Shown in pieces: positions 1 to 5,672 of a DNA stretch of 5,672 nucleotides (the first letter of the stretch is position 1; the number at the start of each line of letters is the position of its first letter). The DNA is from Accumulibacter sp. (GTDB taxonomy: Bacteria; Pseudomonadota; Gammaproteobacteria; Burkholderiales; Rhodocyclaceae). The notes below the pieces were generated by a model, which saw nothing but the letters and a program-made list of their open reading frames with translations, was not told the DNA's origin and searched no databases. Made by a program: the position numbers and the translations under genes. The stretch lies in assembly GCA_003538495.1 (NCBI GenBank), contig DPSD01000526.1, forward strand, positions 1 through 5,672, given 5' to 3'.

Positions 1-41
1 CTTTGACAACGTTGTCCGTTTGGATCATGCTTAGGCGGTTT
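1..41 (-). other. Start of the variable C-terminal region (probable toxin), cut by window edge
   Basis: Only 13 residues after the DPFGL motif are visible: KPPKHDPNGQRCQ. In RHS polymorphic toxins everything after this point is a strain-specific effector domain, followed by a small immunity gene. Thirteen residues are not enough to assign a family. No stop is reached. Confidence 0.7.
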
Positions 42-3000
42 CAAACCAAACGGGTCAGTCAACCCCGCTGGGTTCCCATATACGTAGCGATAGAAGTTAT
101 TTCCTCCTTGCAGACCAATTGGATCTTCAGCCAAGAATCTCTTGATGCCCGGCTCGTAATACCTCGCCCGATAGTAATACATCCCCGTCCCATCATTCTC
201 CCTCCCCGTATACTGCGCCGTGTTTCCGCTATCCTCCCCACTCCGCACCGTCTCCCCATACGGGCTATAGCCATACGCCGTCGCAATGCTCTGATCCGCC
301 CGCGTTTCGGCCACGACGCTCCCCAGCGCATCGGTCAGCAGCGTCCTGTCCCCACTCGCCGCAAACCGCCCGATCGCTTCGTCGATCGCCAGTCCGGTAA
401 GCAGCGCCGCCTCGTTGGCGCCGAACTCGGCGAGCGCCTGCACGCCGTCGTAGAGGTAGCCGGTGCTCAGCCCGTTGACCACCCGCTGCACGCGCCGACC
501 CAGCGCGTCGTACTTGAAGCTGGCGGCCAGACCCGGCCCGGTGATGGCGACCAGCCGGTCGCGCGCGTCCCAGGTGTAGGTGGTCGTCCCGCCCGGACAG
601 ACCTTGCTCGCCAGGTTGCCGTTGGCGTCGTAGGCGAGCGTGCAGGTCTGGCCGGTAGCCGGGAAGGTGACGCTGGTCATGCGGTTGGCTTCGTCGTAGG
701 TGCCCTGCATCGGCGTCTCGACGTGGGTCGGCAGGTTCATCGTGCGCGCGACGCGGCGGCCGTTGGGGTCGTAGGTGTAGGCGATCGAGTCGATCAGCGT
801 TCCGTCGGATTTGCGGAAGCGGATCTCGACGAGTCGGCTGGCCTTGTCGTAGGCGTACTCCTGGCGGATGCCGTTGGGCAGGACCTTGGCGGTCAGGCGT
901 GAGGCGGCGTCCCACTCGTAGCCCACCGTCTTGCCGCGATAGCCGATCGTCGTCAGGCGCGAGGCGAGGTCGTACGTGTAGGTCGTCGGGTCGATGCCGT
1001 TCACCTTCCGCCGGATTCGCCGGTCGAGGCCGTCGTACTGATACTCGACGGTGTTGACCAGGCCGTCGACATCGGTCGTTTCGCGCACGACGCGATCGAG
1101 TTCGTCGTAGTCGAAGGCGATCGTGCCGACGCCGTCGCGGATGCGAACGACGCGGCCGGCGGCGTCGTAGTCGCGACTCTCCGTACCACCACCGGCGTAG
1201 GTGATGCTCGTGACGCGGTTCTGCCGGTCGTATTCGAGGCTCACGCGCTGTCCCTTGCGGTCGGTGGCGGCGAGCAGGCGGCTGGCGGAGTCGTAGTCGT
1301 AGGTTTCGACGCCGCCCTTGGCGTCGCTGCGGCGCGTCAGGCGGTGCAGGTCGTCGCTGACATAGGACTCGACGGCGCGGCCGAGCGGGTCGATCACCGC
1401 CGTCGGGTCGCGCTTGCCGTCGTAACTGAAGCTGGTGACGCCGGAGTTGGCGTCGGTGATCCGGGTCACCTGGTCGGCGCGGTTGTATTCGCTGAAGGTG
1501 CTCGCGCCGACCGCGTCGGTCACCCGTTGCAGGCGTCCGACCAGATCGCGATGGAACTCGACCGAGTTGCCAAGTGCGTCGGTCACCGCCGCCAGATCCG
1601 CCGCCGGGTTGTAGGCGAGCGTGGTGACGTTGCCAAGCGGGTCGGTCACTTTCTGTACCAGCCCCTTGGCGCCGCCGGCGTCGGTGTAGCTGTACCGGGT
1701 GACGTTGCCGAGCGGGTCGATGGCGCGCAGCAGCTTGCCGCCGCTCGTCGCCGACTCCTCGTACTCGAAGCGGTAGGTGGCCGCGGTGCCGTCCGCCAGC
1801 CCGCGCGTGATGCTCGTCACCTTGTTCCAGATCGGGTGGTAAGCCAGGGTGGTGGCGCGACCGGCGGCGTCGATGATCTGCGTGATGTTGCTGTTGCCGT
1901 CGTAGGCGTATTGCGTGACGCGCCCGAGCGGATCGGTGATCCTGGTGATGCGGTTGCGCGCATCCCGCTCGAACTGCGTGCGCTGGCCGTCGCCGTCGAT
2001 CAGCTCGATACCGAGTCGCGATGCATTGAAGCGGACCGTGTAGCCGCGGCCGCTGGCGTCATAGACGCGGGTGGCGACGACTTCGCCGCCGAAGAACTGC
2101 CAACCGGCCGCGCGATTTTCGAACGAGTCCACAGTTGGCCCGCTGGCGCCGGCACAGACCACCGGCGAACCCTCTTGCAGCGCGCAGGTTCCGTTCAACT
2201 CGTAGGCGAAGCGCAGATCCCAGTTGTCCGAGTGCTGGCGGACCAGGCGCATGCCTTGGCTGTAGACGAACGTCAGCGGCTGACTCGTCCCCGGCCGGGA
2301 GATCGAGCTGATGTAGAACGGCCCGTCGGGGCGATTGGGATACGATGACACCACGGGTATCGTTCCCGTGCCACCACTACTGCCGCTGGCCATGGTACCC
2401 GTATAGACGGTCTTGGGTTCGGGTGGCTTGACGTAGCTGTAGCTCGTCACGCCACCATCCGGCCCGGTCACCGCCGACAAGCGGCCGTCGGCGTTGTAGG
2501 CGTAGCGAACCTCGCGCCCGGTCGCGTCGCGCACCACCTGGATCAGCTCGCCGACCGACGCCCCGCCCGCGGGTACAGGAAATCCCGGGACAATGCCGAT
2601 CGATACCGTCTTGCCTGGCGCGGTGATCGTCGTCGGCCGCCCCGAGTCATTACGCTCGATGCGCAGCACGTTGCCGTTGGCGTCGCGCTGCTCGGTGAGC
2701 CAGCTCACGAAGCCGATCTGCCGGAAGCGCCACTCGCGCCCGTCCTTGAACCGGAGCTGCCAGCCGTCGCCGGAGATCAGCTTGGCGCCACCGAAGCGCA
2801 GGTCATTCGGCGCCTCGTAGGTGCCGGATCCGGTGTGAGTGAAGGTGACGCCACGAGCGTTGCCGGGAAGAACCAGCCGGACTTCACCGCTGCTCGGATC
2901 GACATAGACGATCCAGTCGTAACTGAACATCCAGCCGTTGCCGAGGCTGGACGCCAGCGCGGCGTTCCTGACGAAGGCGTTCCACGGGTAATAGCTGCGG

Positions 3001-5672
3001 CCGATGGTGATCGGCATTACGCCGTCGATGACCATATCCACCGCGCTGGAGAGTTCCATCCCCAGCGCCAGCGTCACCGGCTTGCCGGCCTTTGCCGGCG
3101 GGCCATTGACTTCGCAATCCGGGCACGGCGGACTCGGAATGTCCCAGTTGCGCGTGAAGCACGAGAAGCCGCAGACGCCGCAGAAGCGGTCGATTCCCGC
3201 GTCTGCATCGGCGCTGATCGTCTTGCCGTCGGCAGAAACGGTTCCCGTGCCGGCCTTGCGCCAGCCACCTTCGCCGGCCAGCGGCGTGCCGTAGTAGTAC
3301 CAGTGGTCGGCCTTCTCGCCGGGACTGAGGCCCATGTCGTTGGGCGCGGTGACGAACACCGCCGACGGCCCGCTGCCCGAATTGATCGGCACGCCGCCCA
3401 TCGGCGTGCCGAAGGAGATCCGGTAGTAGCTTCGGGCGCCGTTCGGTGCGGCTTCGGTCGGCAGCTTGTCGGGAGCGACGCGCTCGACGGCCATGCGCGA
3501 TTTGACCACACCATCCCAGCCCTGGATGGCGACGCCGGCCGGCACGCGCACCGACAGCCCCGGCGTCTCCGGGTTGGTGAACACCTGATCCTCGCTGTGG
3601 TGGGCGATCAGCGGCCTGAACAGGTCGTCGCGCGGTGGTGGCTGCACCACCCAGTCGGACAACGGGGTGATCTTGCCGGCGTCGAGAACGAGCGTGTAGG
3701 GCCAGATCGGGAAGCCGGGATTGGCCGGCGTGGCGTCGATGCGCAGCGTGATTTTCGCAGCCGGCAGGCCGGCGAGCAGGAAGTTGCCGCCGGCGTCGCT
3801 GGTGGTCAAGGCCAGGCTCGTGCCGCCGGCCGCCGCGTCCTCGGCGCGGACGATGATGCCGGCGATGCCGCGACCCTGCGTGTCGACGAAACGTCCTGCC
3901 ACGCCGCTGGCCGCGCCAAGGCCCGTCACCTTGATCTTGAAAGAGCTGCTTTTCGTTTGCGTCGCGCCATCGATCGTGGCGACGCCGTCGATACGCGCGT
4001 TGTAGGTACCGGCGGCGAGTGTCGCCGGCACGGCCAGCGACAGGCTCGCGGTCTTGCCGGCGCCCAGCGACGGGCTGGAGAAGTTCGCGGTGACACCCGC
4101 CGGAAGCCCGGCGACCGACAGTTGCGCGAGACCCGTAAACGCTTTCACGCCGGTGCTGGCCAACTGCACCATCAGCGACGCGGCGCCGCCCGACACCGTG
4201 ATCAGTTCGGCCGGGCTGGCGACGATCTGGAAATCCTGTTCGTGCCTGACGGTGAAGGTCGGCCCGCTGGCCGTTCCGCGCGCGGTCGTCACCGTCACCG
4301 CACCGCTCTGCGCGGCCAGGGAGACCGTCGCCGTCAGCCGCTTGGCGTCGGCGCTCACCACCCCGGCCGTGACGCCGCCGATCCTGATCTGGTTGCCGCC
4401 GGCGATGGGGACGAAACCGGCGCCATCGATGGTCACCAGCGTTCCCGGCGGACCCTCGGCAGGCGAGATGCCGCTGATCACGAGTCTGCTGCCAACAGTC
4501 ACGTCGATCGCGTTCGAGGAGCCGGCGACCGGATCGACGACGCTGACCGGAACGGTTCCGGGCGCGGTCAACAGCGCCGCGGGGACCAGCGCCGTCAGGT
4601 TCACCGAACTGCCGAAGGTCGTCGCCAGCGTGCTGGCGCCGAAGCGCACCTTGGACGCCGGCGTGAAATTGGCGCCGCCGAGAGCGAGGGTTTCCGCCTT
4701 GCCGACTTCCAGCACCGAGGGCGTGACGGCGCTGAGGATCGGCGTCGCCGGCCCAACCGTAAACAGACGGCTGTTGGAATCGCCGCCGGCGGACGCCGGG
4801 TTGCGGACCAGCACGGGGAAAGACCCTGGCGAGGCGAGCAGCGCGGCCGGCAGATCGGCGCTCAAGCGCGTGGAACTGATGAAACGGGTGCTGAGCGGTG
4901 TTCTGTCAAAGACGACGCTGGCCGCCGGGTCGAAGCGCAGGCCTTCGACCGCAAGGACCAGCGGACCCGAGCCGGCGACGGCCGTGTTCGGCTGGAGGCG
5001 AGTCAGCGCCGGCTTGAGCGAATCCAGAGAACCGGCGCGCACCAGCACGCGGCGTGGCGCGCTGCGGGCGCCGCGCTGATCGGTGACGACGAGTTCGATC
5101 ACGTAATCGCCGGCAAGGTCGGCGACAAAGGAAGTCAGCGGCGGATTGGGGAAGACCTGGATCGGCGGCAACAACGCTGCCGTGCTGCCGTGCGGAACGG
5201 CGATGAAACTCCAGGCGTACTGGACAATGCCGTCGCCCGGGTCGTGGTCGAAGCTGGCCGAACCGTCGAGGTCGACGCGACTTCCCGGCGCGACGCTCTG
5301 GTCCGGCCCCGGAACGGCGGTCGGCGGCGTGTTGGTCGCATACGCGGTGACGACGATCTCGTCAGGAACTCCGGTGGCGCTGCCGTCGGTCACCGTCAGG
5401 CGCAGCACGTAGCGGCCGACCAGGTCGGCGCGCAAGCCCGGTGTGGCAGAGCTGGGGTCATCGAGCGCGGCCGTGCTCGACGCCGGCTTGTCGACGAGTT
5501 CCCAGGCGTAGCTGATCGAGGCGCCCTCGGGGTCACGGCTGCCGCGCCCGTCGAGACGTACCGACGCGCCGGCGGGAACGCTCTGGTCGGGCCCGGCATC
5601 GGCGGTCGGCGGCGCATTGGTCGCGCTGGCGTGGATGCGGACGAAGGCCGGCGGGCGGTCGGCCCTGCCGGC
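1..5672 (-). CDS. Giant RHS/YD-repeat protein with PKD, IPT and carboxypeptidase-regulatory-like domains; partial at both ends
   Basis: I translated this frame by hand across the window and found 1,890 sense codons and no stop, with neither the true start nor the stop visible. The product reads as a large extracytoplasmic, beta-rich protein ending in an RHS core. From the N-terminal side it has PKD-like domains (residues 1-211), IPT-like domains (221-475), a NEW3-like domain (481-582), a carboxypeptidase-regulatory-like domain (588-676), an unassigned beta domain (680-830), a Cys cluster (831-853), DUF6531 (854-924), YD repeats (about 925-1750), the RHS-associated core (1778-1872) and a DPXGL pair (1850-1877). 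Proteins of this family form a hollow shell around a C-terminal effector, commonly a toxin with an immunity gene downstream; that part lies outside the window. The N-terminal modules suggest a surface or secreted protein rather than a PAAR-type T6SS Rhs, but the true N-terminus is not visible. The RHS identity is secure; the toxin role is inferred from the family. Confidence 0.96.
42..125 (-). other. DPXGL-(18)-DPXGL self-cleavage motif
   Basis: DPIGL is at residues 1850-1854 and DPFGL at 1873-1877, with exactly 18 residues between them. In characterised Rhs toxins this paired-aspartate motif works as an intramolecular aspartyl protease that cuts directly after the second DPXGL, leaving the C-terminal effector free inside the shell. 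Both aspartates and both leucines are intact. The predicted cut is therefore after the codon at 44-42. Confidence 0.85.
57..341 (-). other. RHS repeat-associated core domain
   Basis: Residues 1778-1872 start LLTDALGSVVAETRADQ and run through AYGYSPYGE, QYTGREND, MYYYRARYYEPGIKRFLAED to NFYRYVYGNPAGLT. This is the highly conserved RHS-associated core (TIGR03696 type). It is preceded by a normal linker, TGLAIDEAIGRFAASGD. The core closes the shell and holds the protease motif. Most of it lies in a segment whose codon use differs from the rest of the gene. Confidence 0.96.
423..2075 (-). repeat. YD-repeat tract forming the RHS shell
   Basis: Residues 1200-1750 contain about 22 repeats of roughly 20-25 residues with the form Y-x-Y-D-x-x-G-R-L-x-x-x-x-D-P-x-G. 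Good examples are TQYAYDGNSNITQI, VTDPLGNVTTLAYN, TYDYDSASRLLAATD, SRDYDAAGRVVRIRD, TYTYDLASRLTTIG, CTLAYDANGNLASK and SFKYDALGRRVQR. The tract ends with YLYDGVQALAEF, the standard last repeat before the core. In known RHS and TcC structures such repeats wind into a hollow beta-sheet shell enclosing the C-terminal domain. Confidence 0.97.
2076..2432 (-). other. Degenerate stretch inside the YD shell with Gly/Ser linker and cysteine pair
   Basis: Residues 1081-1199 interrupt the regular repeats. They start with a Pro-rich VKPPEPK, pass through a Gly/Ser/Thr linker (MASGSSGGTGTIP), resume weak repeat-like strands (LTFVYSQGMRLVRQHSDNW, LRFAYELNG), and contain a C-x9-C pair at residues 1163 and 1173. 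Regular repeat wording returns with RVYDASGRG. The linker may be a surface loop of the shell, and the cysteine pair could be a disulphide if the protein is exported. Confidence 0.6.
2433..2900 (-). other. First, divergent part of the YD shell
   Basis: Residues 925-1080 are beta-rich and lead into the repeats. Recognisable units are LTEQRDANGNVLRIERNDSG, then VVRDATGREVRYAYNADG and RLSAVTGPDGGVTSYSY. The RDANGN and YNADGRL phrases are normal RHS repeat wording, while the stretch before them (WQLRFKDGREWRF) is the typical strand pair that follows the RHS entry domain. It carries a Pro/Gly-rich loop (IVPGFPVPAGGASVG). Confidence 0.75.
2901..3113 (-). other. DUF6531-type RHS entry domain
   Basis: Residues 854-924 contain VTLALGMELSSAVDMVIDG, then VMPITIGRSYYPWN, then LGNGWMFSYDW. 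The D-x-V-I-x-G-x-M-P-I-x-I-x-R-S-Y strand followed by G-x-G-W-x-x-x-Y-D is the usual opening of RHS shells, annotated as DUF6531 in many family members. It marks where the YD shell begins. Confidence 0.85.
3114..3182 (-). other. Five-cysteine cluster (C-x2-C-x3-C-x11-C-x2-C)
   Basis: Cysteines fall at residues 831, 834, 838, 850 and 853, in CGVCGFSC and PCPDC. Apart from these the visible 1,890 residues contain very few cysteines. Two CxxC pairs separated by a short loop could bind a metal such as zinc or form disulphides. The cluster lies exactly between the unassigned beta domain and the RHS entry domain, so it may act as a structural clamp. The ligand cannot be told from sequence. Confidence 0.75.
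3183..3635 (-). other. Unassigned beta-rich domain before the RHS entry
   Basis: Residues 680-830, about 150 residues. Visible landmarks are SVRVPAGVAIQGWDG, SYYRISFGTPMGG, FVTAPNDMGLSPGEKADHWY and WRKAGTGTVSADGKTI. The VPAGV strand, the central strand ending in P and the final G-T-G-T-V-S-x-D-G-K turn suggest a beta sandwich, possibly ZU5-like, but I cannot assign it firmly. It joins the transthyretin-like domain to the Cys cluster. In teneurins the comparable position holds the domain that plugs the shell, so a plug or base role is possible; this is inference. Confidence 0.5.
3645..3911 (-). other. Carboxypeptidase-regulatory / transthyretin-like domain
   Basis: Residues 588-676 carry the signature GRFVDTQGRGIAGIIV, then TTSDAGGNFLLAGLPA, then ITLRIDAT. 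The order G-x-V-x-D-x-x-G-x-x-I-x-G-x-x-V followed by T-x-x-D-x-x-G-x-F-x-x-x-G-L is the usual fingerprint of carboxypeptidase-regulatory-like domains. These are non-enzymatic beta sandwiches. Its place just before an RHS/YD shell recalls teneurins, which have a transthyretin-like domain in the comparable position. Confidence 0.87.
3927..4232 (-). other. NEW3/Ig-like beta domain
   Basis: Residues 481-582 start FQIVASPAELITVSGG and contain VAGLPAGVTANF, then a Leu/Ser-rich strand and LAAGTYNARIDG. The phrases L-S-V-x-G-L-P-A-G-V and A-G-T-Y are common in NEW3-type and related Ig-like domains of secreted bacterial proteins. The exact family is uncertain. It links the IPT rod to the transthyretin-like domain. 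Confidence 0.6.
4248..4493 (-). other. IPT/TIG domain 3
   Basis: Residues 394-475 are the clearest IPT/TIG domain here: ISGISPAEGPPGTLVTIDGAGF, with I-x-P near the start and G-T-x-V-T-I-x-G-x-G-F, followed by IRIGGVTAGVVSADAKRL, then TATVSLAAQSGAVTVTT and a closing FTV. This is standard IPT wording. Together with the two previous copies it makes a three-domain rod between the PKD domains and the RHS-proximal modules. Confidence 0.88.
4494..4751 (-). other. IPT/TIG-like beta domain 2
   Basis: Residues 308-393 repeat the plan of the previous domain: PILSAVTPSVLEVGKAETL, then GGANFTPASKVRFG, then TTFGSSVNLTALVPAALL, GTVPVSVVDP and a closing AIDVTV. The G-x-N-F-x-P-x-S-x-V core is the typical IPT wording. 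It abuts the first and third copies with almost no linker, forming a rigid tandem rod. Confidence 0.8.
4755..5012 (-). other. IPT/TIG-like beta domain 1
   Basis: Residues 221-306 follow the layout of bacterial IPT/TIG domains: an opening LTRLQPNTAVAGSGPL, then VEGLRFDPAASVVFD, a strand with TRFISSTRLSADLPAALL, then FPVLVRNP, and a closing SRLFTV. The pattern of a structured-object strand (V-x-F-x-x), a sampling strand (S-T-x-L-x-A) and a final NP turn repeats in the next domain. It is probably an immunoglobulin-like spacer. The assignment rests on pattern, not on a profile search. Confidence 0.72.
5040..5333 (-). other. PKD-like domain, second complete copy
   Basis: Residues 114-211 start NTPPTAVPGPDQSV and carry LDGSASFDHDPGD, QYAWSFI and GDYVIELVVTDQRG, in the same order as the neighbouring copy. 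The start of this copy is 95 codons after the start of the previous one, and the DNA over the linker is still very similar, so the pair looks like an in-frame duplication. The likely role is a spacer or adhesive module. Confidence 0.87.
5292..5339 (-). repeat. Direct repeat at PKD boundary, copy 2
   Basis: Partner of 5577-5624, with 41 of 48 bases matching. The seven differences are scattered, which fits an older duplication or partial gene conversion between neighbouring PKD units. Confidence 0.8.
5343..5618 (-). other. PKD-like domain, first complete copy
   Basis: Residues 19-110 begin NAPPTADAGPDQSV, the usual opening of bacterial PKD domains. They continue with LDGRGSRDPEG, then SYAWELV, and close with GRYVLRLTVTDG and EIVVTA. 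The D-P-E-G turn, the YAW strand and the LTVTD strand are the PKD hallmarks. In known proteins such domains are extracellular beta-sandwich spacers or carbohydrate- and protein-binding modules. The next copy follows after a three-residue linker. Confidence 0.88.
5577..5624 (-). repeat. Direct repeat at PKD boundary, copy 1
   Basis: This 48-base stretch aligns without gaps to 5292-5339, with 41 of 48 positions identical by hand count and an offset of exactly 285 bases (95 codons). It encodes the ATNxPPTAxxGPDQSV boundary of the PKD domain. It marks an in-frame domain duplication and is not a separate element. Confidence 0.8.
5624..5672 (-). other. Tail of a preceding PKD-like domain (partial)
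   Basis: Residues 1-17 read AGRADRPPAFVRIHASA. This matches the end of a PKD-type domain, with a final beta strand (FVRIHA) running into an ATNxPPTA linker like the one that separates the next two copies. At least one more PKD-like unit therefore probably lies beyond the right edge. Too little is visible to call it with confidence. Confidence 0.5.

Larger units (their letters stand above)
1..395 (-). other. Segment of atypical codon use and lower GC at the 3' side of the gene
   Basis: By hand count, positions 1-180 are 87/180 GC (48%) and 181-300 are 74/120 (62%), against 43/60 at 301-360 and 41/60 at 1081-1140. Glycine codons between 183 and 395 are 8 GGG, 2 GGA and 1 GGC, whereas upstream repeats mostly use GGC. 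Tyrosine switches from TAC to mostly TAT, and AGA, AGG, TTG and ATT appear. This suggests the 3' end has a different origin from the rest of the gene. Confidence 0.75.

Noticed and set aside
1..180. AT-richer left edge as a promoter, terminator or insertion-sequence end
   Set aside because: The reading frame continues through it with conserved RHS core residues, and I see no inverted repeat or hairpin followed by T-run. The composition change is better explained by exchange of coding sequence.
3..902. 299-codon open frame on the plus strand
   Set aside because: Antisense to the RHS core and last repeats. It has no domain, while the opposite strand carries unmistakable RHS motifs.
265..915. 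216-codon minus-strand frame
   Set aside because: A shifted frame of the same strand as the real gene. Its Arg/Pro/Gln-rich translation is a frame shadow of the YD repeats.
423..2075. Tandem repeat array that might be read as CRISPR or non-coding satellite DNA
   Set aside because: The repeats are diverged at DNA level, vary in length by whole codons and translate to YD repeats. There are no identical repeats with unique spacers.
1344..2348. 334-codon open frame on the plus strand
   Set aside because: It lies antisense to the YD repeats. Its repeated 'RVGH/ERVDH/GDPGD' wording is simply the reverse reading of the repeat consensus, not a protein family.
3074..3514. 146-codon minus-strand frame over the pre-core region
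   Set aside because: Out of frame with the gene and rich in Arg/Ala/Ser/Thr. The in-frame reading gives the beta domain and Cys cluster, so a frameshift is not needed.
4054..5079. 341-codon open frame on the plus strand
   Set aside because: It is antisense to the PKD/IPT region of the minus-strand gene. Its translation is a low-complexity Ala/Pro/Thr/Val mixture with no recognisable motif, as expected from the antisense of GC-rich coding DNA.

Overview
The whole window is the interior of one very large gene on the minus strand. Reading leftwards from position 5672, a single frame (codons 5672-5670 down to 5-3) runs for 1,890 codons without a stop. Its start lies beyond the right edge and its stop beyond the left edge. 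The product is an RHS/YD-repeat protein of the polymorphic-toxin type. I see no second gene, RNA gene, mobile element, CRISPR array, promoter or terminator. Residue numbers below count from the first visible codon at 5672.

Order from visible N-terminus to C-terminus (right to left): the tail of one PKD-like domain and two further PKD-like domains (5672-5040); three IPT/TIG-like beta domains (5012-4248); a NEW3/Ig-like domain (4232-3927); a carboxypeptidase-regulatory/transthyretin-like domain (3911-3645); an unrecognised beta-rich domain (3635-3183); a five-cysteine cluster (3182-3114); a DUF6531-type RHS entry domain (3113-2901); a long YD-repeat shell of about two dozen repeats, with one degenerate stretch (about 2900-423); the RHS-associated core (341-57); a DPXGL-18-DPXGL self-cleavage motif (125-42); and the first 13 residues of the variable C-terminal region (41-3).

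How the parts probably work together: the N-terminal beta-sandwich domains resemble modules of surface or secreted proteins and would form a stalk or adhesive arm. The YD repeats would form a closed shell around the C-terminal domain. The paired aspartate motif at the end of the core would release that C-terminal domain, usually a toxin, inside the shell. The toxin and any immunity gene should lie just beyond the left edge, so the toxic activity cannot be named from this window.

The organism is high-GC: two 60-base lines I counted inside the gene are 68% and 72% GC. The core wording (YTGREN, YYYRARYY) resembles proteobacterial RHS proteins, so a high-GC proteobacterium is a reasonable but weak guess. 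GC falls to about 48% over the leftmost 180 bases and codon choice changes from about position 395 leftwards, as expected when the 3' end of an RHS gene has been replaced by recombination.
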